The notes beneath the pieces were generated by a model. It searched no databases. It saw only the letters and a list, made by a program, of their open reading frames with translations, and was not told where the DNA came from. A program made the position numbers and the translations under genes. DNA of 14,959 nt from Deinococcus sp. (lineage in GTDB: Bacteria > Deinococcota > Deinococci > Deinococcales > Deinococcaceae): assembly GCA_018260375.1 (NCBI GenBank), contig JAGLBF010000054.1, forward strand, positions 1 to 14,959, in the 5' to 3' direction. Below are positions 6,785 to 13,969 of this stretch, one piece after another (the stretch's first letter is position 1; every line of letters starts with the position of its first letter).

Positions 6785-8548
6785 TCATGCTTGCATCTTT
6801 CGCGAACGCTTTTCGGCTTCTATGGCCCGCTGCAAGTCCGAGATCTGGCGCAGCAGGGTCATTTTTTCGGCGGCAGGCGCGTCATTCATCTGCTTTTTAA
6901 GCAAATCAACCTCAGCACGCAGCGAGTCAATACTCAGGCCCGCCTGTATATCCCCTATGGCACTTGCAGCGTAGATCATCACTTTTTGCTCGTACTGCTC
7001 AGCATTGACGCGGCTGTGCGAATGCGCGTCGCGGCCCTCAAAGAGCAGGCGTATCAGCAAGCCTTCTTCAGGCTGCCCTCTGAACAGTTCCAGAATGTCC
7101 TCGCTTGAGCGTGCGCCCTGGGCTGCCAGCAGCACCTTTTTAACCGTCTGGTTTTGCCAGGGCATCTGCCCGTCTAGCTTGGACATCAGTTGCGGAGCCA
7201 GCAAAATCTGACGCAGCAAGGCCATCTCATGGTCATCGGTAGAAGCGGCGCTGTTCATACCTGCCAGTTGAATGCGGTCAAGGGTTTTGCGCTTGGCTTT
7301 GCTGGCAATCCACTCGTCAAGCGCAGCGGGCTTAAGGCCCAGTGGTTCGCAGGCCAAGCGGCGCATCTCGCGGGCGGTGTCGTCCCAGGGGTCAAGATTT
7401 TGCATGCGCGGCAGCAGCTCCATGAGAATGTTTTTCTTGCCTTCGGGGGTGTGTGCGCCGTACTTTTCCACCGCCGACTGTACGCGAAAATGCACTTCAT
7501 CTAGGCCGCTGGCAAGGGCTTGGCGCAGCGCATGGAGTTCGCCCGCCATCACGGCGTCGGCGGGGTCTTTGCCACTAGGCACCCGAGCGGCACGCACACG
7601 CAGTTTACTACCCACCACCTGGTCTAGCCCTGCCAGGGTGGCTTTTTGACCCGCTTCGTCGCGGTCAAACATCAGCGCCAGTTTGTGGATTTCTAAGCGC
7701 GTCAACAGCTGTGCGTGGTCGGCTGTCAGGGCTGTACCCAACGTCGCCACCGCACTGCCAAACCCCGCCTGGTGCAGCGCAATAACATCCATATAGCCCT
7801 CCACCACAATCAGGCCGCTGCCACTCTGCGCTTCACTGCGCGCCAGGTTAAGGCCGTATAACAGCTCACCTTTTTTAAACGCTTCGGTGTCGGGAGTATT
7901 GAGGTACTTGGGTTTTTCATCGCCCAACACGCGCCCGCCAAAGCCTACCAGCCGCCCTAAGTGATCGCGGATAGGAAACATCACCCGCCCACGAAATCGG
8001 TCATAAATGCGCCCCGTCTGGGTATTTTCAGAGATGAGGCCCGCTTCTAGTAGCTGGCGTTCGCTCACATTTCGGCTGCGGGCCACACTGAGTAAACCGT
8101 CCCATTTGTCCGGTGCGTAGCCCAGTTCAAAGTGCTCGATACTCTCTTCAGTCAGTCCACGCGCAAAAAAATAGTCCAGTCCAGGGCCACTGAGGTGTTC
8201 GCGGAAATACTGGAGGGCAAACGCATTAACCTCATAAATGTCGCGGCTGCTCTTTTCACCGTAGCGGGTTTCTACACTTACCCCTGCCCGCTCTGCTAGT
8301 TTGCGCAGTGCGTCACCAAAAGTAAGGTTCTCCACATGTTGCACAAAACCGAAAATATCGCCGCTAGCCTTACAGCCAAAGCAGTAATAATAGCCACGCT
8401 CGGTATCTACCTGAAAACTAGGGGTCTTTTCGTTGTGAAAAGGACATAAACCTTTTAGGCGGTGCTTGCCCACAGGGGTCAGGCGCACATGTTCACCCAC
8501 GATGTCGGCAATATTAAGCCGTTCGCGTACTTCTTCTTTGGTTCCCAT
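6785..8548 (-). CDS. dnaG: DNA primase DnaG
   Basis: Synthesises RNA primers at the replication fork with the DnaB helicase. The 587-aa length is normal. The N-terminal CHC2 zinc-binding domain has C35, H38, C56 and C59 ([11 protein letters not shown] ... YYYCFGC). The RNA polymerase core follows, with [20 protein letters not shown] and [13 protein letters not shown]. The Toprim domain carries E250 in VVEGYMDVI and the DxD pair D295/D297 in LMFDRDEAG, the catalytic metal ligands. The C-terminal ~150 residues are helical and variable, as expected for the helicase-binding domain. ATG 8548 is chosen because GGAGGTGA (8553-8560) lies 4 nt upstream; the upstream in-frame codon at 8584 would place 12 extra residues across that SD. 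It may be co-transcribed with the VOC gene 298 bp upstream, though a candidate terminator intervenes. Confidence 0.97.
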   Translation of the reverse strand: MGTKEEVRERLNIADIVGEHVRLTPVGKHRLKGLCPFHNEKTPSFQVDTERGYYYCFGCKASGDIFGFVQHVENLTFGDALRKLAERAGVSVETRYGEKSSRDIYEVNAFALQYFREHLSGPGLDYFFARGLTEESIEHFELGYAPDKWDGLLSVARSRNVSERQLLEAGLISENTQTGRIYDRFRGRVMFPIRDHLGRLVGFGGRVLGDEKPKYLNTPDTEAFKKGELLYGLNLARSEAQSGSGLIVVEGYMDVIALHQAGFGSAVATLGTALTADHAQLLTRLEIHKLALMFDRDEAGQKATLAGLDQVVGSKLRVRAARVPSGKDPADAVMAGELHALRQALASGLDEVHFRVQSAVEKYGAHTPEGKKNILMELLPRMQNLDPWDDTAREMRRLACEPLGLKPAALDEWIASKAKRKTLDRIQLAGMNSAASTDDHEMALLRQILLAPQLMSKLDGQMPWQNQTVKKVLLAAQGARSSEDILELFRGQPEEGLLIRLLFEGRDAHSHSRVNAEQYEQKVMIYAASAIGDIQAGLSIDSLRAEVDLLKKQMNDAPAAEKMTLLRQISDLQRAIEAEKRSRKMQA

Positions 8549-8598
8549 GTGTTCACCTCCCTGCAAGCCTGGACTGTCAGACAAACAACAACAACCCC

Positions 8599-8614
8599 TG
8601 CCCTGGGACGGGCA
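8599..8614 (-). other. Short hairpin in the dnaG leader
   Basis: TGCCC / GGGCA with a 6-nt loop, about 40 bp upstream of the dnaG Shine-Dalgarno. On the dnaG-coding strand a T6 run precedes it rather than follows it, so it is not an intrinsic terminator of upstream transcription. An (AAC)n-like stretch (plus 8584-8595) sits between the hairpin and the SD. Confidence 0.35.
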
Positions 8615-8786
8615 TAAAAAACTTGTACCCCGCGCCAGGACATTGATGAACTGTGGTTAGGCCTGCATAAACATTGCCATACAACTCAGGACGTAACATT
8701 TCCCACAAGGGTGAGCGGCAACCCTGGGTCAATAGGGCCTCAGTCTACCCCTATTCGCGGGTGCATTCAAGCGGCGTGGATTGGGC

Positions 8787-8803
8787 AAAAATGCCGTGTG
8801 GCA
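8787..8803 (-). terminator. Candidate intrinsic terminator of the VOC gene
   Basis: On the minus strand TGCC-ACAC-GGCA (8803-8792) is followed directly by T5 (8791-8787). The stem is only 4 bp (5 with a G-U pair), so the call is moderate at best. It lies 44 bp beyond the VOC stop and would separate that gene from dnaG. Confidence 0.35.
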
Positions 8804-8846
8804 CGCTATTTATTTGTGAGAGCCGCGCCCAGAGGGCTTCTAATCT

Positions 8847-9452
8847 TCAAAGAACCACAAGGCCGCGTGACGTAGCTATCTGGGCGCTCAAGCGGGGCTG
8901 CGGGCCAGCGGCTACGGTAGCTGCATCTGCCAAGTGCAGGGCGCTGAGCTTGGCGGCCAGTTCAGCGGGCTGGGGCGTTTCCAGTCGCAGCTGTATCAGG
9001 CGCAGACGCGTAGCGGGCAGTGCGGTTAGCGGGCTGGGGTTTTGCCACGCAATCAGGCTGGGCAGTAGGCCGCCGGCCGGCAGTGAGCCGTCAGCGGGGA
9101 CGGTGAGTGTCCAGCGGTAGGGGCCGCGCTCAAGCAGCAGGGGCGTACCTTGCGCGGGCAGCGGCGCGGCTTTACTTTGGGCCACCCAGTGAATCAGCTG
9201 CGGGCCGCTGGCCAGCCGCGCTTGCAAGGCGGGGTCGCTCAGGCCAAACCAGCGTGGATAGGGCGGCGTGGGGGCCTGCGGGTCGGTGGCGATGAGCTCT
9301 AGATAACAGCTTTCCAGTGACCACAGGTGGTTGTGGGTGCCAAAGTGCGGGTGCAGACCCACTGGCCCGGGCGCTACACCCAGGCGCTGATACACCCACG
9401 CCGCGCCCTCTGAGAGCGTGCGGGCGGCGATGACAAGGTGGTCTATGGACAT
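8847..9452 (-). CDS. VOC-superfamily / glyoxalase-like domain protein
   Basis: A 201-aa protein starting MSIDHLVIAARTLSEGAAWV, the usual opening of glyoxalase-like (Glyoxalase_3) proteins. The first module continues with LGVAPGPVGLHPHFGTHNHL and YLELIATDP, where His4, the HPHFGTHN histidines and the Glu of YLELI are the expected vicinal-oxygen-chelate metal ligands. The second half (LRLIQLRLETP onward) is a degenerate repeat of the fold. The reaction and substrate are unknown. ATG 9452 is chosen because GGAG lies 7 nt upstream (AAAAGGAGCCTTT) and the domain starts right at this Met. The frame stays open to 9587, but that stretch runs through an interspersed repeat. Divergent from thiB. Confidence 0.85.
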   Translation of the reverse strand: MSIDHLVIAARTLSEGAAWVYQRLGVAPGPVGLHPHFGTHNHLWSLESCYLELIATDPQAPTPPYPRWFGLSDPALQARLASGPQLIHWVAQSKAAPLPAQGTPLLLERGPYRWTLTVPADGSLPAGGLLPSLIAWQNPSPLTALPATRLRLIQLRLETPQPAELAAKLSALHLADAATVAAGPQPRLSAQIATSRGLVVL

Positions 9453-9469
9453 AAAGGCTCCTTTTATAA

Positions 9470-9570
9470 GGATTCCGCATTGAAGTAGGGCGGACGCGAG
9501 TGGAAAAAGATACGGGTTCCCTGGTATGGAAGCGTGCTTTTCTGACACTGCTGGAATGAGGCGGAATGTG
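9470..9570 (+). repeat. Interspersed repeat, copy 5 (both modules)
   Basis: GGATTCCGCATTGAAG, GGACGCGAGTGGAAAAAGATACGG, then the variant GGTTCCCTGGTATGGAAGC, GCTTTTCTGACACTGCTGGAA, and a right end GCGGAATGTG instead of GCGCAGTCCGTAT. The GGTTCCCTGG variant is shared with copy 1 and the GCGGAATG end with copy 8. It fills the divergent gap between the VOC gene and the thiB promoter. Confidence 0.8.
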
Positions 9571-9594
9571 TAGGTACGCAGCCCCAAACCGCGC

Positions 9595-9600
9595 TACACT
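9595..9600 (+). promoter_or_regulatory. Candidate -10 box of the thiB riboswitch transcript
   Basis: TACACT precedes the aptamer; transcription would start near 9607, 2-3 nt before P1. The preceding GCGC matches the context of the aminotransferase -10 (GCGCTACACTG in both). There is no good -35. Confidence 0.5.
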
Positions 9601-9606
9601 GACCAG

Positions 9607-9705
9607 CAAGTCATCGGGGGTGCTAAGCGGCTTGGCTTGGCTGAGAACATACCCCATAACCTGACCCAGATAATACTGGCGCAGCGGAGCATGACTGTCT
9701 TTTTT
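9607..9705 (+). ncRNA. TPP riboswitch (THI box) aptamer upstream of thiB
   Basis: Conserved THI-box elements appear in order: GGGGGTGC (9616-9623), GGCTGAGA (9639-9646), ATACCCC, ATAACCTGA, CCAGATAATACTGGCGCAGC and GGAGCATGA. P1 is formed by AGTCAT (9609-9614) and ATGACT (9691-9696). P2 pairs the G-run with ATACCCC. TPP binding would reduce expression of the downstream thiamine-binding protein, the usual role of this RNA. One base after P1 comes a U-tract TCTTTTTT (9698-9705). An alternative is translational control: TGTCC (9716-9720) can pair with GGACA (9783-9787), which overlaps the thiB SD. Confidence 0.93.
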
Positions 9706-9791
9706 GAGTGACCTCTGTCCCGGGCTTGAGCAGATTGTTGCAGCCTGCCTCACCAAAAAGGCACACTCTGACTGCGCGCAAAGGACACATT

Positions 9792-10832
9792 ATGACTTAC
9801 GCGTTTCGCCTGCTTACCCTGCTCAGCTTTACGGCTGCCCCCCTCACCGCTCACGCACTGGCCGCGCCGACCACACTTCGGGTGATCACCCACGATAGCT
9901 TTGACCTAGACAAAAAACTGATCGCGGCCTTTGAGGCCCAAAACAACGTCAAAGTGCAGTTGATTAAGGGTGGTGATGCGGGCGAGATGTTAAACCGCCT
10001 GATCCTCACCCGCCGCGCTCCACTGGCTGACGCAGTCTACGGGCTAGACAATACCTTGGCTCCGCGCGCACTCAGCGCTGACGTGCTAGAAGCCTACCGC
10101 AGTCCGCTCAGCAGTCAGGTGGCCCCTACTCGCCGCCTAGACAGCATGCGGCTGAATACTGTGGACTACGGCTATGTGGCGCTCAACTATGACCGCGCCT
10201 GGTTTGCCAAAAACGGCCTGCCTCTACCCAAATCACTTGACGACCTCAAAAGCCCCACCTACGCCAAGCTGACCGTCATTCCTTCGCCCGCAACCAGCAG
10301 CCCAGGCCTGGCCTTTTTGCTGGCGACCAACCAGTTTTACGGCACCGACAAGGCGCTGGCTTGGTGGAAAGAAGCCCGTAGCAACGGCATGAAGCTTACA
10401 CGCGGCTGGAGTGCCGCCTACGACAAAGAGTTTAGCCGCAACGGAGGCCGCTACCCTATTGTGCTCAGCTACGCTTCTAGCCCCGCTGCCGAGGTGTTCT
10501 ACGCTCAGGGCTTTGACCCCAAGCACTTGCCCGCACAGGCCCCCACAGGCAACCTGTTTTTGCCCGGCAGTACCTATGTGCAACTTGAAGGTGCCGGTGT
10601 CCTCAAAGGGGCCAAGCAACCCGCCCTGGCCCGCAAATTTGTAGACTTTCTGCTGAGCGGCCCGGTACAGGCCGATTTTCCTACCCGCATGTGGGTTTAC
10701 CCCGCTGTCAGCGCCACCCCACTGAGCCCTGTGTTCAGGTTTGCCCAGGAACCTGCTGGCCTCAAACCCGCCGCGCCCGTGAATGTACAAAGCGTCCTAG
10801 ACCGCTGGCTGCGCGAGGTGCTCAGAGGCTGA
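9792..10832 (+). CDS. thiB: Thiamine ABC transporter substrate-binding protein
   Basis: A periplasmic (or envelope) thiamine/TPP-binding protein of 346 aa. The first ~24 residues ([20 protein letters not shown] then HALA) are a Sec signal peptide with an Ala-x-Ala-like cleavage site. The mature part follows TbpA/Thi[70 protein letters not shown], and the end segment [15 protein letters not shown] 9792 is chosen for AAAGGA at 9780-9785 and because the signal peptide starts here; an upstream in-frame codon at 9708 would lie in the riboswitch leader. Control by TPP riboswitch confirms the thiamine role. No thiP permease or thiQ ATPase follows, so partner genes must be elsewhere or lost. Confidence 0.93.
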   Translation: MTYAFRLLTLLSFTAAPLTAHALAAPTTLRVITHDSFDLDKKLIAAFEAQNNVKVQLIKGGDAGEMLNRLILTRRAPLADAVYGLDNTLAPRALSADVLEAYRSPLSSQVAPTRRLDSMRLNTVDYGYVALNYDRAWFAKNGLPLPKSLDDLKSPTYAKLTVIPSPATSSPGLAFLLATNQFYGTDKALAWWKEARSNGMKLTRGWSAAYDKEFSRNGGRYPIVLSYASSPAAEVFYAQGFDPKHLPAQAPTGNLFLPGSTYVQLEGAGVLKGAKQPALARKFVDFLLSGPVQADFPTRMWVYPAVSATPLSPVFRFAQEPAGLKPAAPVNVQSVLDRWLREVLRG

Positions 10833-10888
10833 GGGATAAGGCACTGATAAAAGCGTCTGAACATTTGAGTTGAGGCCTTTAGCACTGA

Positions 10889-11022
10889 TACGGATTCCGA
10901 TTGATTTGGCGTACTTCCGAATCAATCCGAGCGGATGCGAGTGGGAACAGCATACGGACTGCGCGGTATGGAGCCGCAGGCGGCGCTTTTCCGACTGTGG
11001 TGGAATTTAGCGCAGTCCGTAT
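10889..11022 (+). repeat. Interspersed repeat, copy 6 (the most complete copy)
   Basis: Left module (10889-10951): TACGGATTCCGATTGATT, loop, AATCAATCCGAGC, GATGCGAGTGG. GATTGATT (10899-10906) and AATCAATC (10920-10927) form an 8-bp stem. Right module (10952-11022): perfect 13-bp terminal inverted repeats ATACGGACTGCGC (10952-10964) and GCGCAGTCCGTAT (11010-11022) around a 45-nt interior. No ORF of note. This copy serves as the reference for the family. Confidence 0.9.
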
Positions 11023-11049
11023 GAAAGCCTGACAAATTTCTAATAGACA

Positions 11050-11066
11050 ATACGGATTCTGATGAA
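11050..11066 (+). repeat. Fragment of the interspersed repeat (left end)
   Basis: ATACGGATTCTGATGAA closely resembles the left terminus ATACGGATTCCGATTGA of copies 6 and 9. It is only about 17 bp, so it could be an abortive or decayed copy. It contains the ATG at 11062, an in-frame but unlikely start for the next gene. Confidence 0.5.
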
Positions 11067-11108
11067 ACTAGGCCCTAAAGCGACCAGCAACCTTTTGCCG
11101 CTGCCCTG

Positions 11109-11114
11109 TATTAT
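11109..11114 (+). promoter_or_regulatory. -10 box for a leaderless M29 aminopeptidase start
   Basis: TATTAT (4/6 to consensus) then 7 nt and ATG 11122. No SD is present between them and no clear -35 upstream. Confidence 0.5.
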
Positions 11115-11121
11115 TCCCTTT

Positions 11122-12228
11122 ATGACGTCTGACTTGCTTTCTTATGACCCTGCCCTGCACGGCGAACTGATGAGCGCCTACTGTATTGATGCCCAACCGG
11201 GCGAGCGTATTTTGTTGTCGGGCAGCTTGGCTACCTTGCCGCTCTTTGAAGAGACGGCCCGCGCGCTGCTGCGGCGTGGAGCGCGGCCTGTGTTGCGGCT
11301 GGAATACCCAAGTCAGGCCGCAGACTTTATCCGCCTCGCCTCTGATGACGTGCTGGACAACCTGCACCCCGCTGACGAGGCCGAAATGCGTAGTATTGAC
11401 GGCAGTATCCGCCTGCTGACCCACGCCGAGCCAAGCCACACGCCCAGTGCCGAGTACCTCGCCCGCCACGCCCGCCGCCTCAAGGCCGCGCAGCCACTGG
11501 GGGCCATACGCAGCAGCAAAAAGTGGACACTGACGCAGTTTCCCACACCGCAGGGCGCACAGACGGCAGGTATGACGCAAGCGCAGTACCACGACTTTGT
11601 GATGCGGGCGATGTGTTTAGACCAGCCCGACCCCGTTGCGGCTTGGGGACAGGTGCGCGAGCGCCAGGCGCGGCTGATCAGACGCCTGGCACAGGCTGAC
11701 ACCATTCGCATTGAAGCCCCAGACACCGACCTTACGCTGCGTGTGGCCGGCCGCCAGTGGGCCAACAGCGACGGTAAACGCAACATGCCTAGTGGCGAAG
11801 TATTTGTATCGCCGCTTGAACAAAGCGCTCAGGGCCACATTTATTTTGGCCTGCCCACCGAGTATCAGGGCCAGGCTGTAGCAGGTATTCGCCTGCGCTT
11901 TAAAGACGGCAAGATCATAGAGGCCAGCGCCGAAGTGGGCCAAGAGGTGCTTCTCGCCGCACTCAACACTGATCTGGGGGCCAGGTTTTTGGGTGAAATT
12001 GGCATTGGTACCAACTACGGCATACAGCTGCCCAGCCGCAACATCTTGTACGACGAAAAAATAGGCGGCACAGTACACCTGGCAGCGGGCCGCAGCTACC
12101 CTGAAACGGGCGGACAAAACGAATCTGCGATTCACTGGGACATGATTTGTGACCTGCGCGGCGGTGGCAGGGTGTTGCTAGACGGGGAAGTGTTTCAGGA
12201 AAATGGGCAGTTTGTGGGTGGCGTGTAA
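11122..12228 (+). CDS. M29-family metallo-aminopeptidase
   Basis: A cytosolic dinuclear-metal aminopeptidase of 368 aa in peptidase family M29 (thermophilic AmpS/AmpT/PepS group), which removes N-terminal residues from peptides. All expected metal or catalytic residues are visible: E226 in [11 protein letters not shown]292 in [11 protein letters not shown]319 and Y326 in [14 protein letters not shown], and H338/D340 in [11 protein letters not shown]. The spacings E-66-E, H-7-Y and H-2-D equal those I recall for family members. The N-terminal half (substrate cap) is complete. The in-frame ATG 11062 lies within a repeat fragment and adds 20 residues absent from the family's usual opening; ATG 11122 has a TATTAT box 7 nt upstream. 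Monocistronic by context. Confidence 0.92.
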   Translation: MTSDLLSYDPALHGELMSAYCIDAQPGERILLSGSLATLPLFEETARALLRRGARPVLRLEYPSQAADFIRLASDDVLDNLHPADEAEMRSIDGSIRLLTHAEPSHTPSAEYLARHARRLKAAQPLGAIRSSKKWTLTQFPTPQGAQTAGMTQAQYHDFVMRAMCLDQPDPVAAWGQVRERQARLIRRLAQADTIRIEAPDTDLTLRVAGRQWANSDGKRNMPSGEVFVSPLEQSAQGHIYFGLPTEYQGQAVAGIRLRFKDGKIIEASAEVGQEVLLAALNTDLGARFLGEIGIGTNYGIQLPSRNILYDEKIGGTVHLAAGRSYPETGGQNESAIHWDMICDLRGGGRVLLDGEVFQENGQFVGGV

Positions 12229-12263
12229 TAAGCATTACGGAAAATTGGTTATAAGTATATCTT

Positions 12264-12292
12264 CTTAGTTTGCCATAGGTCAGGCAACTAGG
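12264..12292 (+). other. Stable hairpin downstream of the M29 aminopeptidase
   Basis: CTTAGTTTGCC (12264-12274) pairs with GGCAACTAGG (12283-12292) around an 8-nt loop, giving nine Watson-Crick pairs and one G-U with a single bulged T. It begins 36 bp after the stop. There is no U-tract, so it may be a 3'-end-stabilising or factor-dependent end rather than an intrinsic terminator. Confidence 0.4.
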
Positions 12293-12315
12293 GCAATCAG
12301 AGTACAATGAATTAA

Positions 12316-12392
12316 ACGGAATTCGTATAATACGGACTGTGCGGTATGGAAGCCCAGTCTGTACTTTCCTGACTGTACTGGAATGCTAGGCT
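12316..12392 (+). repeat. Interspersed repeat, copy 7
   Basis: A short left-module remnant ACGGAATTCGTATA is followed by ATACGGACTGTGCGGTATGG, then CAGTCTGTACTTTCCTGACT, GTACTGGAATGCTAGG. The right terminal inverted repeat (GCGCAGTCCGTAT) is lost or diverged. Confidence 0.75.
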
Positions 12393-12567
12393 GGGATAGA
12401 GCGGGCTCTGCAAGCTCTACAACGCCTCCATTCCCTTAGGCCCAGCGGCCTTTAGGGCAGGCAAACAGGGCGGTAAAGTGGATTGGTGCGAGCGCTTTTT
12501 TGCAGATACACGCAGCGCTCAGCAGCAGCGGCTCCACTCGCAACCTAGAACCCGTTGTATACCGTCC

Positions 12568-12573
12568 TATACT
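12568..12573 (+). promoter_or_regulatory. -10 box for a leaderless rRNA methyltransferase start
   Basis: TATACT (5/6 to consensus) then 7 nt and ATG 12581, with no SD between. A clear -35 is not visible. Confidence 0.55.
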
Positions 12574-12580
12574 GCCCCAC

Positions 12581-13786
12581 ATGACCAAGTCCGCCTCTTT
12601 CTCCAGAGCCGCTAAATCCATTTCTAAACACGTTCGCCTGCACACGGCTGCCGTGCGGCGTTTGCAGGGACGCTATCCCTTTGGACACGCCGCCGACATT
12701 CACAGTACCGCTGACGGCCTAGAGGCGGGCGAAGTGGTGGACGTGCTTGCTGAAGACGGCAAGTTTGTAGGGCGCGGTTACTTTAATGCTCAGGGCGCTA
12801 CGCCGCTGCGTATGCTGACGCTAGAGCGCGAGGACATTGACGAGCAGTTTTACCGCCGCCGCATTCGGCAGGCGCTGCAGCGCCGCGTGGGGCGCATCAT
12901 AGGTACCAATGCCATGCGCGTGCTGCACGCTGAAGCTGACGGACTGGGCGGCGTAGTGGCTGACCAGTTTGGTGACGTGCTAGCGGTGCAACTGCGTAAC
13001 GCAGGCGTAGAGCGCCACCGCGATCTTATCCTCAGCGCGCTCAGAAAAGAGACGGGCGCTACGGCGGCCTACGAGCGCAGCGACACCCATGAGCGTCTCA
13101 AAGAGGGCTTGGCGCTGCAAAGTGGCGTACTGTGGGGCGACGTGCCTGCACGCATCACCTTTGAAGAAGACGGCTTGCAGATGTTTTTTAACTGGCAAGA
13201 TGCACAAAAAACGGGTTTTTTTCTGGACCAGCGCGACAACCGCCGGATGATGGCGGGCCTGGTAGGCGCAGGCCAGCTTCTGGATGTGTACTCTTATACA
13301 GGCGGTTTTAGTCTGCACGCGGCTCAGCGCGGCGCGGCGACCCTGGCTATAGACAAAGACGCGGCGGCCCTCGCCACTTTAGAGGCCGTAGCGCGGGCCA
13401 ATAACCTCAGCACAGGCGCACGCTGGGGCGACGCGCTTGAGGTACTGGCAAGCCTAGAAAAAGAAAAACGCCGCTTTGATGCGGTGGTGCTTGACCCGCC
13501 TACCCTTGCCAAACGCCGCGACGATGTACCGAGGGCCAAGCGCATTTTTACCCAGGGAGCCGCTCAGGCTCTGCGGATGCTCAACCCCGGCGGACACCTG
13601 CTGATTTCTACCTGTGCCCACTACATTAAGGTAGATGACCTGCTGGATGCTGCCCGTGTTGCTGCGGGCGAAACAGGCAGCAGTGCCGAAGTGGTTACAG
13701 TCACCTACCAGCCTGCCGACCATCCCTTTATGCTGGCGGTGCCTGAGAGCTTATACCTGAAGAGCATTGTGCTGCGTAAAGATTGA
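12581..13786 (+). CDS. Class I SAM-dependent rRNA methyltransferase (RlmI/RlmO-like)
   Basis: A 401-aa 23S rRNA (cytosine-C5) methyltransferase of the RlmI (YccW) group. The N-terminal ~75 residues form a PUA-type RNA-binding domain (VRRLQGRYPFGHAADI, EVVDVLAEDGKFVGRGYFN). A middle domain has VLHAEADGLGGVVADQFGDV. The Rossmann domain shows GFFLDQRDNRR, SAM-binding motif I LLDVYSYTGGFSLHAA (D235), motif IV VLDPPTLAKRR (D305-P-P), and the segment LLISTCAHYI with C345, the position of the catalytic Cys in m5C enzymes of this group. Which cytosine is modified (1962 or 1942, E. coli numbering) cannot be told. ATG 12581 is preferred over an upstream in-frame codon at 12500 because it begins the conserved domain and has TATACT 7 nt upstream. 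Confidence 0.9.
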   Translation: MTKSASFSRAAKSISKHVRLHTAAVRRLQGRYPFGHAADIHSTADGLEAGEVVDVLAEDGKFVGRGYFNAQGATPLRMLTLEREDIDEQFYRRRIRQALQRRVGRIIGTNAMRVLHAEADGLGGVVADQFGDVLAVQLRNAGVERHRDLILSALRKETGATAAYERSDTHERLKEGLALQSGVLWGDVPARITFEEDGLQMFFNWQDAQKTGFFLDQRDNRRMMAGLVGAGQLLDVYSYTGGFSLHAAQRGAATLAIDKDAAALATLEAVARANNLSTGARWGDALEVLASLEKEKRRFDAVVLDPPTLAKRRDDVPRAKRIFTQGAAQALRMLNPGGHLLISTCAHYIKVDDLLDAARVAAGETGSSAEVVTVTYQPADHPFMLAVPESLYLKSIVLRKD

Positions 13787-13882
13787 GGCCAAGAAGGGAA
13801 AAGGTGCAACAAATGTTTCATGGATGCCGACTTGAACCCTGTTAACAATGCGGTGAAAGAAGGTCAGCGGGCGTAGCAAACA

Positions 13883-13950
13883 GTACGGACTCTGCGGTAT
13901 GGAAGTACAGTCGGCGCCTTTGGGCCTGCGCTGCAATAGAGCGGAATGCG
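13883..13950 (+). repeat. Interspersed repeat, copy 8 (right module)
   Basis: GTACGGACTCTGCGGTATGGAAG at the left, GCGCTGCAATAGAGCGGAATGCG at the right. The right end matches the GCGGAATGTG variant of copy 5 rather than the 13-bp inverted repeat of copy 6. The element ends 8 bp before the -10 box of the next gene, so it forms that promoter's upstream sequence. Confidence 0.7.
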
Positions 13951-13957
13951 TGACGGC

Positions 13958-13963
13958 TATCAT
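13958..13963 (+). promoter_or_regulatory. -10 box for a leaderless start of the comF-operon first gene
   Basis: TATCAT (4/6 to consensus), then 6 nt and ATG 13970, with no SD between. The -35 region falls in the repeat copy and is poor. Confidence 0.45.
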
Positions 13964-13969
13964 AACGCT

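Larger units (their letters stand above)
12229..12580 (+). other. 352-bp intergenic region
   Basis: It holds an AT-rich stretch right after the aminopeptidase stop, a hairpin (12264-12292), repeat copy 7, and a second hairpin AGGCC-CAGC-GGCCT (12438-12451) extendable to CCC/GGG outside an internal loop. The last 13 bases are the leaderless promoter of the methyltransferase. I see no gene in it. Confidence 0.5.

Noticed and set aside
8674..9120. 148-codon plus-strand frame across the VOC gene 3' end.
   Set aside because: Antisense to a recognised domain, no SD, Arg/Ser/Ala-rich shadow composition.
9172..9756. 194-codon minus-strand frame overlapping the VOC gene and the TPP riboswitch.
   Set aside because: Its C-terminal half is the VOC gene in another frame and its N-terminal half crosses the riboswitch and a repeat; no coding signature.
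10233..10790. 185-codon open frame antisense to thiB.
   Set aside because: thiB is unambiguous on the other strand; the frame has no SD or domain and is explained by GC-rich codon bias. Similar long antisense frames at 11068-11592 and 11617-12135 are rejected for the same reason.
13815..13845. Minus-strand GGTTCAAGTC looks like a tRNA T-loop.
   Set aside because: The flanking bases do not form a T-stem and no anticodon arm or acceptor stem can be folded around it.
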